DNA from: Diplonema japonicum
Taxonomy: Eukaryota; Euglenozoa; Diplonemea; Diplonemida; Diplonemidae
Assembly: GCA_964019335.1 (NCBI GenBank)
Contig: OZ025649.1
Coordinates: 868,001-932,000 of the forward strand
DNA: 64,000 nt
Direction of reading: 5' to 3'
The notes beneath the pieces are model-generated. The model was not told where the DNA came from and ran no database searches. It was given only the letters and a program-made list of their open reading frames with translations. Below, piece after piece: positions 37,218 to 46,097 of the stretch. A program made the position numbers and the translations under genes. How positions within the stretch are numbered: position 1 is the first letter of the stretch; each line of letters begins with the position of its first letter.

Positions 37218-38042
37218 ATGTCGTGCTGTCCACCTGGAGCGGTTGGTTACCTGGAGCCGCAGGGAGAGAACGGAACGAAGGCTACTGCCGGTGGGTTTGA
37301 GGTGTACGAGTCCGGTGAATTTGGGAAGCCGATGTTGTTGCTGCTTCCGGACATCTGGGGGTGGAACGGCGGTAGGATCCGCAGCTTGGCCGACAACTTC
37401 GCGAAGAACGGGTACTTCGTTGCCATTGCCAAGCTGATGCCAGCATTTGAGGGCGGGACAGACGATGATGCCCTGCCCCCCAACTTTGATATGTCGAGGT
37501 TGAAGGAGTGTGTCTTCCCCCTCTTCATGGGTGAATGGGCTGTCGAGAAAGTTGTTCCGAAGGTCCAAAAGGTGTTGGAGCACTACGCTAGCAAGGGGGT
37601 GGAGAAGGTTTCATTATACGGGTTCTGCTACGGCGCGTGGGTCGGCATGCATCTTGCTGCTTCTAAGACGGCAATTCCTATTGTGTGTGCCGCTTCGTCA
37701 CACCCTTCGGTCCACATTGAGGGGCTGATTGGAAAAGACCCTTCTGCTCTCGCAAGCAAGCAGTCGTGTCCATGGCTCTTCCAGCCTACTGGTGTGCTCG
37801 GTTCGGAGGAAGCAGACCCTGATATGTACGATGCTGGCGGTATTCTGATGAAGGCTCTTGAGGAGCTGCACCCTGGTAAGAACCAGTCCACGAGGTACGC
37901 GGCACAGCCTCACGGTTTCGTAACCAGGGGTGCCATCACCAACGGTACGGTCATTGGGTCTAACGACAATACCAAGTCTGACATTGAGAAGGCTGTTACA
38001 GAAGTCTTGGCATTCATGGAGAAGAGTGGTGCCAAATGCTGA
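37218..38042 (+). CDS. Dienelactone hydrolase-family protein
   Basis: 274 residues, no intron. An alpha/beta hydrolase with nucleophile Cys137 in YGFCYGAW, Asp near VLGSEEADPD or further on, and His232 in QPHGFVTRG, plus the LPDIWGWNGG segment near the oxyanion hole. Cys rather than Ser as nucleophile places it in the dienelactone hydrolase family (carboxymethylenebutenolidase, yeast AIM2-like). The eukaryotic substrates are mostly unknown. Probably cytosolic; no targeting signal is seen. Confidence 0.9.
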   Translation: MSCCPPGAVGYLEPQGENGTKATAGGFEVYESGEFGKPMLLLLPDIWGWNGGRIRSLADNFAKNGYFVAIAKLMPAFEGGTDDDALPPNFDMSRLKECVFPLFMGEWAVEKVVPKVQKVLEHYASKGVEKVSLYGFCYGAWVGMHLAASKTAIPIVCAASSHPSVHIEGLIGKDPSALASKQSCPWLFQPTGVLGSEEADPDMYDAGGILMKALEELHPGKNQSTRYAAQPHGFVTRGAITNGTVIGSNDNTKSDIEKAVTEVLAFMEKSGAKC

Positions 38043-38448
38043 AAGTGTGAATTGTGAACACTGGGTTCTTGGAGCAGAGGAGCCAAAGATATTATTAAGG
38101 CTTCTCCTTGGACCCTTTTTTTTGTTTTTTTTTTTTTTTGTATTTCTTACACGCGTCCTCACCAACTCGGTTGAAGGTTTTATACTAAGATACCGACAAG
38201 GCTGAGCGAGGGGCCGAACAGCAGAGAGGGATAGGTCCTCTCGTAGTGTAACAATTTCAGAGTGTCGTGAAATAAAACCACTTACGTATCGCCAATGAAT
38301 GACTTTACCGCCTCTCGGTTCTGAATTCTACCATCGAGGGCCCTGAGTAACGGTGAGGTCATTACTTATTAGTAGTATATAGCTATTGTCTGTTTCAGGT
38401 AGTCAGTCTGTGTTGCATCATATTATTAACAGGAAAGGATCGCAGACA
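38043..38448 (+). other. Intergenic region, possible leader of the phosphatase gene
   Basis: 406 nt. A T-rich stretch at 38115-38145 is followed by about 220 nt of unique, moderately GC sequence without a coding frame, then TTTCAG at 38393-38398 as a possible acceptor. I see no tRNA or recognisable RNA motif in the unique part. Confidence 0.4.
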
Positions 38449-39483
38449 ATGAATCTTGACAAATGGATAAAGCAAGTGAGAGAGGGACAGCATTTACAAG
38501 AGCGGGATATGAAGACACTGTGCCGGTTTGTGTGTGGGCTGCTTCTGGAGGAGAGTAACGTGCAGGTCGTGCACACACCAGTGACGATCTGCGGTGACAT
38601 CCACGGTCAGTTCTTCGATCTGCTACAGCTGTTCAAAACGGGTGGAGAGGTAGAGGATGGGAAGAGATATATTTTCCTAGGTGACTTTGTTGACAGAGGG
38701 CATAACAGTTTGGAAACGCTAACTTTGTTGATACTGTATAAAGCAAGGTGGCCAGAGAGAGTGACACTCTTAAGAGGTAATCACGAGTCCAGACAGGTGA
38801 CTACTATCTATGGGTTCTGGGATGAGTGCCAAAGCAAATACGGTGGGTCAGAGGTCTGGCGATCCTGCACGGAGGTGTTTGACTGTCTTCCTTTAGCTGC
38901 TCTTGTGGACGGGAGAGTGCTGTGCGTGCACGGTGGTTTGTCTCCTATGATTCGCACAGTTGACCAAATACGGCAGATCCAGCGGAAGCAGGAGATTCCC
39001 GGTGAGGGTATGTTCTGCGACATCATGTGGTCTGACCCAGATGACCAAATCGAAACGTGGTCTGTCTCTCCCCGTGGGGCAGGGTGGCTCTTTGGGAGCC
39101 GCGTCACGAAGGAGTTTACAAAAATCAATAACCTCGAGCTAATCTGCAGAGCTCACCAGCTTGTTCAGGAAGGGTACAAATATCACTTCAGGGTATGTGT
39201 TAGGGGAAAAGAACGAACACACACGCGCATACACACAGGGGAGCGATCTCGTAACAGTCTGGTCAGCACCAAACTACTGCTACCGGTGCAGTAATCTTGC
39301 CTCAATATTAACCATTAATGAGAAGGTATGGGAGGGTTCATTCTTGCTTTTCCTTCTTTCTCTTGTTCTCGTGGGGAATTTACAAATATACACACACAGT
39401 TGATTCGCGATTTCCAGGTCTTCCGAGAGACATCGCCCCAGTTCGACTACCAGGCCATTGTGCGCCCGTCGTACTTCTTGTGA
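38449..39483 (+). CDS. PP6-like Ser/Thr protein phosphatase catalytic subunit
   Basis: 304 residues in three exons; introns at 39193-39238 (46 nt) and 39326-39399 (74 nt). All PPP signatures are present: [47 protein letters not shown] and SAPNYCYRC. The N-terminus [13 protein letters not shown] and [18 protein letters not shown] favour PP6 or PP4 over PP2A. The C-terminus VRPSYFL keeps the YFL end that is carboxymethylated in these enzymes and appears only after both introns are removed. In other eukaryotes PP6 acts with SAPS subunits on mitosis and DNA-damage kinases. The start is the third in-frame candidate; 38386 would add 21 residues not seen in the family. Confidence 0.93.
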
Positions 39484-39940
39484 TCAAGTACTTTCTTCTT
39501 TCGCTTCTTTCACCCTTCCCCTTTATGTCATCCCCCGGTCATGCCTACGAGGAAAGAAGGTGCTCTAGTAACAAGTGGGAGGAGGGGTCTGGGCGCCTAG
39601 TCCCTGCGTGTTTATTACGGTTTGGGTCCTTAGTAGAGCTGGCTGTTGCAAAGTCCCCCCCCCCCCCCCCCCCCCCTGTGAGTAGTGTGTAAGGAGTGAT
39701 TTAAAAGAAAAAGGAGAACAAAAGTAAAAAGAAAGATAGTGTAGACCCATTCCCCACCCCTACCACTCCAGACCCTGCCCTATTTTACCCTTGCCTCTCC
39801 CGGCTCCGTATTCCCCCCCTTCATTCTGTTTTGCAGTTTTCTTTTTTGTCCCTGCTGCTTTCTTGTTTTCAAAAAAGAATGGTGATTTCTGTTTAAGGTT
39901 TAGTTTATTAGCAACGCATCATTATTCATCATCAGGCGCA
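39484..39940. other. Intergenic region with poly-C tract
   Basis: No gene supported. It holds a C22 run at 39655-39676 and a T/C-rich tract at 39780-39930 ending in ATCAG before the next ATG. Confidence 0.5.
39655..39676 (+). repeat. Poly-C tract (C22)
   Basis: Uninterrupted run of 22 C, the second of three such tracts in the window, again between genes. Confidence 0.95.
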
Positions 39941-40459
39941 ATGGGGTGTGCGTGCAGTTGCCAGCCAGGCCACCCTGCTCCGCTGCGGGATGTCATGAGG
40001 AGGAGGCCTGGGCTGCTAGGCTTGGGGAGGAGGAGGAGAGGGCGAGCCACACGGAACGCAGATGATACAGAGAGCAGTGTCAGTGTTGACAGCTGGGAAG
40101 ACGAGGGGTACAGGATGCTGCTTTGGGAGAAGGAGGTCCTCGAGGGCTTCTACAAGGAGTTCGGCGACGCTGAGGTGAGGGTACGCCGTGAAGAGTGTGC
40201 CGCTTTCTTGCATCTTAATAAGCAGTTCACAGAGGAGTTTCCTAGCCAGGCCCCACCGGGAATACCTATCAATGACACCCCCCCTCTCCCCCCCCTTCCT
40301 TTCTCTACTCCTCTACCGCCCCTACCTCACTTACCGCCCCTACCTCACCTACCACCCGTCCTTTCCAAGGCAGTCTCCATCCCCGACAATCTCTCCCCTG
40401 GTGCCCCCTATCAGCTCCCCTTCCCTCTTCCTCATACCGAACCGTGTTATGCCTGCTGA
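39941..40459 (+). CDS. Small acylated protein with Pro-rich tail
   Basis: 172 residues, no intron. MGCACSCQ is a strong N-myristoylation plus palmitoylation signal, as on flagellar and plasma-membrane proteins of kinetoplastids. A basic stretch (MRRRPGLLGLGRRRRGR) could add membrane affinity. A helical, acidic middle (residues 50-105) and a Pro/Leu repeat (PLPPLPHLPPLPHLPP) follow. It ends in CYAC, which fits a loose CaaX pattern. No enzymatic domain. Not recognised beyond this. Confidence 0.7.
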   Translation: MGCACSCQPGHPAPLRDVMRRRPGLLGLGRRRRGRATRNADDTESSVSVDSWEDEGYRMLLWEKEVLEGFYKEFGDAEVRVRREECAAFLHLNKQFTEEFPSQAPPGIPINDTPPLPPLPFSTPLPPLPHLPPLPHLPPVLSKAVSIPDNLSPGAPYQLPFPLPHTEPCYAC

Positions 40460-40756
40460 AGCCGGCTACATCGCTCCTTCTCCTGCCTTGTTTTATTAGA
40501 GATTTGATGTAGGACATCATAAAATGTTTCATATCCCCACACTGCGTCTTCGTACTCTTTTTCTTTTCTTCTACTGGTATGCGTGACGTGCAAACACGCT
40601 GCATTCCATTTTTAGTTTTGTCAGGCTGTCTTCAGACTTCTTTCTTGTTGCAGACGTGTACTTGTGACCTGCACCGTATCCTGCCTCTGCTAAGTGAGAG
40701 TAGTATTTTATTCGGGTTTACAGGTGGACATATGTCATGTACTCTAGGTAACACAT

Positions 40757-41715
40757 ATGGCCACAAACAGCACTAACACGTCACGGGCCTCTACAACTGT
40801 GGGTTTTAAGTGCGTTACATTAAATGCAAAGGTGCTTGCGAAGGTGATTTCTCTGCTGTTGTGGAGTAAGGACAGTGCTTGCCAGGTGGTGGTGAGCAGC
40901 ACGGGGCTGCGTGTGCACATGACAGATGCGGGGAAGAGCGTGCATGCTACGGCTCTCATAAGAGACGAGTTGTTTTCTGAAATCAGTACAAATGGAAAAA
41001 GTGTGTACTTTGGGGTAAACTTAAGTCACTTTTTGAATGCTCTGGGTATGCTGGGCCCTGGGCCCCAGCTTTCGCCACTAACAGTGAGGTACCCAGGGCA
41101 GGACGGCTCTCTCATCATCGAAATCGTGGATGGCACACACAGCACATCGTGTGCTCTAGCTGCTCGGCCATGGGACGGGGAGAGCCTTGACTTGGAGTTC
41201 TCAAAGCACGAGACTCTCGTTAAGGCAACGATCAAGGCAGAGCTATTGAAGGAGGTAGTCACTGACTTGGAGCAGCTCCAGACGGACGCTGTAGAGATAA
41301 GCTTCGATGTGGACAAACAGTCTCTGACCTTCACCGGAGGGTCGCCTAGCAATGGGGAGGTGTCGATCGAGGCCCTACATCACTCCAGTAACCAGCTGCT
41401 GCAGTCCATTGAGGTAAAGAAGACAGGTAGCACAGCATTGAGCCTTTCACATGTATCGCACACTATAAAAACCGACTATTTCAAAGACGTCTCTGCGAAG
41501 GGAGCAGGTGCTTCGGACCACGTATGCCACATTTGCAACAACATCTCACCTAGATTACACTGCGCATTAATGCTGTCGGAACCCTTTGCCTGCTTTATCA
41601 CATTAGGTCTCTGGACATAGCGGCAACTTGTGGAGTGGAGTGCACGATGCTTCCCTTGTATAGGACGAGCGACGACAACGAGATTGAAGAGTCGACCCCT
41701 CTAGGCTTGAGGTAG
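40757..41715 (+). CDS. RAD1: RAD1, subunit of the 9-1-1 DNA-damage clamp
   Basis: 308 residues in two exons, with a 32-nt intron at 41522-41553 (GTATG..CCTAG). It is a sliding-clamp fold: two PCNA-like halves with GLRVHMTDAGKSVHATALI and VYFGVNLSHFLNAL in the first and SLSHVSHTIKTDYFKDV in the second. Strand order and these motifs match RAD1 rather than PCNA. The final strands (ITLRINAVGTLCLLYHI..VECTMLPLY) are in exon 2 and correspond to the conserved RAD1 end. With RAD9 and HUS1 it loads at damaged DNA and activates the ATR pathway. Neither partner is in this window. Confidence 0.85.
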
Positions 41716-41821
41716 GGTTTTGTACTTCCCCTTTTTATTCAGAAAGGTGCAGGTTTTCTATCTCGCAGTGCCTGCTTGTTTATGTTACGCTTTTCATACG
41801 TGTGAGATATTTAGGAGACAT

Positions 41822-42475
41822 ATGGGACTGTTCAGCTCGAAGGACGAGGATGTAGTCCTTGAAGACGAGACCAATGAATGTGACATAGTCGCAGAGGTGC
41901 AAGGAATCCACAGCGAGCTCCGGAGGAGCATTGAGGAAATACAGAGAGGTCTTGACGAGGGCAGCGAGATAGTGACAGCAGCGCAGATGGGGATAAGCAT
42001 AATGAACGAGGCGAAGGATATGAAAGGTGATGGGAAGAGGGCGCTCATGGACGAGAGGGTGAAGGCACACGTGAAGCAGTTGCAGAGCGCTGTACGGGAC
42101 CTTCGTGAGCGACAGGACATGTGGACAGCTACTCACATTGAGATCCGGAGGAAGTTGCAGGGTTACCGAGTGACAGTGACATGTGCTAGCACTGAAGCAC
42201 TCATCTCTCAGCTCATTTTATTAAGCAGGAGCTACACTACAGCCCTCGGCACACAGCGAGACACGATCTCAAAAATATCCGCTAACCTGAAGATGGCATC
42301 TGACTACCTTGCCTCGTCTCTTGTCATCATAAACACCGGCCATATGGGTAAGAAGCCTCTTATAGCTGGTGAGTCTACAGCCCACAGCCTGGGTTCGCGC
42401 GGGAGACTAGGCACTTTGTCTGCATCTTCACCAACGTGGCAGACCTTCCCGCTGAAGGAGAGCTTCCCTAAGTAG
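41822..42475 (+). CDS. N-myristoylated coiled-coil protein
   Basis: 217 residues, no intron. MGLFSSKDED is a good N-myristoylation signal without a neighbouring Cys. Residues 25-165 are almost all helical with heptad pattern, and the C-terminal 45 residues are Ser/Thr/Gly-rich. Not recognised; a membrane-associated coiled coil, reminiscent of SNARE- or vesicle-tether-like organisation, but without a membrane anchor. The ATG lies 10 nt after a TTTAG acceptor. Confidence 0.68.
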   Translation: MGLFSSKDEDVVLEDETNECDIVAEVQGIHSELRRSIEEIQRGLDEGSEIVTAAQMGISIMNEAKDMKGDGKRALMDERVKAHVKQLQSAVRDLRERQDMWTATHIEIRRKLQGYRVTVTCASTEALISQLILLSRSYTTALGTQRDTISKISANLKMASDYLASSLVIINTGHMGKKPLIAGESTAHSLGSRGRLGTLSASSPTWQTFPLKESFPK

Positions 42476-42552
42476 TGCGTGTTTTACAACACTTTGTGGT
42501 TTTGTTTGTTGTCTTTCATGATCTACTCGCACATTATCATCATCTCCAAGCA

Positions 42553-43746
42553 ATGACACTTCGGATGCGCAATAAGAAGAAGCAGGTCCCTTTAACGGGG
42601 ACACTGGGTGTGATGTGCATTTTATGCGTCGGGTTGTTGGTGCTGGAGTACAAGCATTTCGCTGTTTTGAAGGAGGTGAAGGACCTTGTAGAGTCTGTGG
42701 TTTGGTGCAATGGGGAGAACGGGATCCCGTTCGGTTCCCAAGGAACGAAGCGGGTGTATAGTGGTGCGTTGGGGTGGTGGGACGAGGTGGGCCCTTCAAC
42801 GAAGGATTGTCCAGTAGGCGCTAAGGGTGACAGCATCCCAACAGGCCACATGAGACTTCCTTCTCCCGAGGTGACAAAGGGCAAGCCCGTTGCCTTTTAT
42901 GTTCTGGAGGGTGCCAGCCTGCAGATCTCTGGAAGGCACGAGATGAGCGACAGGGTTTTCGGTCTCATCACTGTTCCTGATGCTTCCATCGCGCTGACAC
43001 GTAAGGCTCAGGTTTGCAGGGATGGCCAGTGGACTGCACTGCAGACAGGGCCCTTTGCAACCCACACATTTTACCCCAAGCAGATTATTGTGGGCTACTA
43101 CCACATCTGGGGTCCCGGCTTGCGTAGGGTTATAAGCAAGGGGCAGATGATTCAATCCCCTGGTTACGACCTGTCGTTAGCAGCTTCGGATAAAGGGTTC
43201 ACACTGCACAGCGACGGGTGGCTGTATGATGGGGATGCAACATGCAGGGAGGGTGCTACAAGGGTCAGTCATTGGTACCATGAGGTAGAGGTGCCGTTCA
43301 CCGTTTTAGCAAGACATGAGGGCAGTGGGTCTTTGGCACAAATTGAATACAGTGACGACAACCTATTCAAGGCTCGGCGGGGTGTGTTAAGCTTGTCCCA
43401 GGTGCTGCAGGACTCTGTCCATCGCATGGGACGCGTCTCTCTTGTTCTGCGGTGCACTTGCGTTTTGTCTGCTGCAGTTTGCCTTGCGATCGCTGGCCTC
43501 TCTTCAGTGACTTCCTTCTTCGTTTCGATTCTCGTAGCTTCTGCTACCATGAGCTCCACGGACTACGTGTTGTGGGGCGTATTCCATATGCCTACTACTC
43601 TTGCGTTGTCCCTGCCCTCCCTCACGCTGATTACCTTGGATTTCCTCTTCACTTGGTACTTTTGCACAAAGCGCTCTCCGAAGGGGCAGCATCCTAGGTC
43701 GCAGCAGCCACAGCCACAGCCGCGTTTCAAAGAAAAGATGAACTAG
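42553..43746 (+). CDS. Membrane protein, possibly TMEM43/LUMA-like
   Basis: 397 residues, no intron. One N-terminal membrane segment (GTLGVMCILCVGLLVL), a ~260-residue domain, then about three closely packed membrane segments near residues 300-385 and a short polar tail. This layout, and the segment where a beta-strand region RVSHWYHEVEVPFTVLARHEGS precedes the membrane helices, resembles TMEM43, an inner nuclear membrane protein whose N-terminal domain faces the ER lumen. The sequence match is weak. An unrelated four-pass protein cannot be excluded. Confidence 0.6.
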   Translation: MTLRMRNKKKQVPLTGTLGVMCILCVGLLVLEYKHFAVLKEVKDLVESVVWCNGENGIPFGSQGTKRVYSGALGWWDEVGPSTKDCPVGAKGDSIPTGHMRLPSPEVTKGKPVAFYVLEGASLQISGRHEMSDRVFGLITVPDASIALTRKAQVCRDGQWTALQTGPFATHTFYPKQIIVGYYHIWGPGLRRVISKGQMIQSPGYDLSLAASDKGFTLHSDGWLYDGDATCREGATRVSHWYHEVEVPFTVLARHEGSGSLAQIEYSDDNLFKARRGVLSLSQVLQDSVHRMGRVSLVLRCTCVLSAAVCLAIAGLSSVTSFFVSILVASATMSSTDYVLWGVFHMPTTLALSLPSLTLITLDFLFTWYFCTKRSPKGQHPRSQQPQPQPRFKEKMN

Positions 43747-43843
43747 CTCCTTAATTTCCAAGTGTTTCCCTGCTTAATTCCTTTTTTTATTAAGTACACT
43801 ATTTTTCTCTCTCTATTCCCAGATATCGTATTCAAGTACAGGC

Positions 43844-44647
43844 ATGTCAAACGAGGCGGAGCGGTTGCGATATGAGGTAGCACGCCTCAATATGGAGTTG
43901 AGCAATACCCGGCATGCCTTGCAGACCGCTGAAGGCAGGATAGGCAAGATGGAAGGCCTGAAGGAGCCTCTCAGAGTGATACGAGACACATTGCGGGAGC
44001 GGGGGGAGCTGAGCAGTCTTGGTCCCTTGAGGGACGATATCGCGAGGCAGCTCGATGATAATGTGCATGATGCTGAGTGGGAGGGGTACTCACTTGCTAC
44101 AACGGATGTTCCACCACCTGACTGTATCCGGGCACCTCCGCCAGCTCCGCAGGTCTCGGCATCCGAATGCGTTCGGGCACCTCCGCCGGCTCCTCAGATC
44201 TCAGTACCACAGGCTTCTGGAACACCTTACTCTGTCGCTTCCCTTACAACAGTTATAGATAATCAGGACCACCTTCGGCACCAGCAGCTCAGCAGCGCAC
44301 TGTCTGGCCTGCATCCCGCAGACCGTAATGAGATTGTTGAGCAGGTTCTACATCGCATCACAAGTCCCAGCCCAAGAAGACGCAAGGAGAAGAAAGAGAG
44401 GAAGGAGAAGAAGAAGAAGAAGTCGCACCGGCGTCGCAGCCCGTCACCGGTTTATGCGAGACCCTCGTACCTGGGTTACTACTCGACGAGGACACCAGGC
44501 ACCCAGCAGCCCATCACGGTCACCGTTGCTAGCACGCCTTGCAGGTCATGCCACGGGACGGGCCAGTCGCCTTCGCACTTCCTCCCTGATGACTCTCTGC
44601 TCTCTCTTCTCCCCAGCCCCCCTGTACACTCTCGTGTAAATATGTAG
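43844..44647 (+). CDS. Hypothetical coiled-coil protein with Lys-rich region
   Basis: 267 residues, no intron. Residues 1-75 form a coiled coil (RLRYEVARLNMELSNTRHALQTAE). A Pro-rich segment carries two copies of an IRAPPPAPQ / VRAPPPAPQ motif. Residues 180-205 are a Lys/Glu/Arg block (RRKEKKERKEKKKKK), a possible nuclear signal. CRSCHGTG near residue 240 is one DnaJ-type zinc motif half only. The function is unknown. Confidence 0.65.
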   Translation: MSNEAERLRYEVARLNMELSNTRHALQTAEGRIGKMEGLKEPLRVIRDTLRERGELSSLGPLRDDIARQLDDNVHDAEWEGYSLATTDVPPPDCIRAPPPAPQVSASECVRAPPPAPQISVPQASGTPYSVASLTTVIDNQDHLRHQQLSSALSGLHPADRNEIVEQVLHRITSPSPRRRKEKKERKEKKKKKSHRRRSPSPVYARPSYLGYYSTRTPGTQQPITVTVASTPCRSCHGTGQSPSHFLPDDSLLSLLPSPPVHSRVNM

Positions 44648-44697
44648 CACTGTAATTATTTCTTTTCTATTCTTATCTATTATCTCGTGTAGGCGCC

Positions 44698-46017
44698 ATG
44701 GATGCAGCAGCCTCTGCGGAGGGCAAAGGCAAATGGGCGGGCCACCTTCAGAAGGCGAAGGACCTTGGTATGCAAGGTGGTGCCAAGGCTAAGAATGCAG
44801 CGCAGAAGGCTAACGCAGGTTTTGAGAAGTTCGAGAAGATTGAGCAATTCGATGGTTTCGAGAAGTTGTCTTCAGCTCCAGCAGATAGGCCCACCTTTGC
44901 AGGCCGCCTGGGCACCATCAACGAAGCACTTAATGCTAAGAAGCAGCAAGTGTCGGCTGGCTTTGAGAAGATGACTTCTCCACAGACCGAGGCTACAGAG
45001 CAGTCTACCGTTTCAAAGGGCCTCGGTGCCATCAGCGACAGGATTAACGCCAATAAGCAGGCAGTGACAGCGGGTTTCGAGAAGATAGCTGCTTCGGCAC
45101 CAAAGGAAGAGGGGGGCGCGGAGCGAGAGGGCAACTTCTCTAGGTTCAGTAAGACCCTTGTAGCGGGGAGAGACAAGGTTTCGGCACACAAGGATAATAT
45201 TGCTGGGATGGTTCCGACTGTCAACCTTTCGGCGGCGGGAGAGAGGGGGCTTCAGAAGATGCAGGGATTAAGGGTTAATGTCGTGCCAGACTCAGGGGCG
45301 GACGAGTTTCCCTCACCTCTCACGTCGTCTCACTCTCCTTCTCCCAACTCCGAGAGCATTATGGAGAGGGCTAAGACTCAGAGCACCCAAGGGATAGGGA
45401 GGTTGAAGGATGGCATAGTTAGGCTGAAGGACAGCATACCCATACCGACATTGGGAATACGCCCTCCAACACCATCTGACGCTGAGGATCCGGAAGATTT
45501 TACACGGCAGCACTCCACGAGCTTGGCGCCTGCTCCGCAGCGGTCGCCGTCGCCCCAGCACGGCACTCTCCCATCACCCTCGGCGCGTATGGATAGGCAG
45601 GACACCGAGGATGACTATAATACTGATGAGGCGTTAGCATCTACTGTACAGCACACACCTGATACGGCTGATAAGGCTCGTAGGCACACGATACCTGTTG
45701 CTTTAGACACTGTCCTCTTTGAGGAGAAGGTAAGCGAAGAAGAAGAGCAGCAGAAAACAATGGATTCAGATGACGAGCTTCAGGTGTCAGGTCTTACTCC
45801 GCTACACAGAACGCGCAGCCCGCTACGTACACACAGTGGGCTTGCTTCTCCTCGTGATGTCAACATCTTCCTCAGCAAGCTAACTTTGTGGGACGACATC
45901 GAGCTGAGCTCTATAAGAGGTGCAACACGGGAGCTGAGGAAGATGCGCGAGGAGCTAGTCCTAAGGAATGAAAGAACGACTAGTAGATTACAGTCTGAGC
46001 ATCGAGTTGATGAGTAG
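44698..46017 (+). CDS. Hypothetical protein with AGFEK repeats
   Basis: 439 residues, no intron. Residues 35-130 contain three to four imperfect repeats of about 40 residues built on (N/S/T)AGFEK(F/M/I), each followed by a Ser/Ala/Pro linker and a helix with IN(E/D)..NA.K. The middle is Ser/Pro-rich and probably phosphorylated and disordered. The C-terminal 50 residues are helical (LTLWDDIELSSIRGATRELRKMREEL). No known domain. The ATG follows a TGTAG acceptor. Confidence 0.65.
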   Translation: MDAAASAEGKGKWAGHLQKAKDLGMQGGAKAKNAAQKANAGFEKFEKIEQFDGFEKLSSAPADRPTFAGRLGTINEALNAKKQQVSAGFEKMTSPQTEATEQSTVSKGLGAISDRINANKQAVTAGFEKIAASAPKEEGGAEREGNFSRFSKTLVAGRDKVSAHKDNIAGMVPTVNLSAAGERGLQKMQGLRVNVVPDSGADEFPSPLTSSHSPSPNSESIMERAKTQSTQGIGRLKDGIVRLKDSIPIPTLGIRPPTPSDAEDPEDFTRQHSTSLAPAPQRSPSPQHGTLPSPSARMDRQDTEDDYNTDEALASTVQHTPDTADKARRHTIPVALDTVLFEEKVSEEEEQQKTMDSDDELQVSGLTPLHRTRSPLRTHSGLASPRDVNIFLSKLTLWDDIELSSIRGATRELRKMREELVLRNERTTSRLQSEHRVDE

Positions 46018-46097
46018 ACTAGTGATTTTTGTATTGTTATTGATGTTGCTACGTCTTTACGCTCAGTTTGCTTATTCTATTTTTAGTTGGTGCTATT

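Noticed and set aside
38150-38390. snRNA or snoRNA gene before the phosphatase
   Set aside because: No convincing U-snRNA, C/D or H/ACA motifs; left as unannotated leader or intergenic sequence.
40757-41620. Calling the clamp protein PCNA
   Set aside because: Strand motifs and the exon-2 end fit RAD1; the PCNA interdomain and C-terminal signatures are missing.
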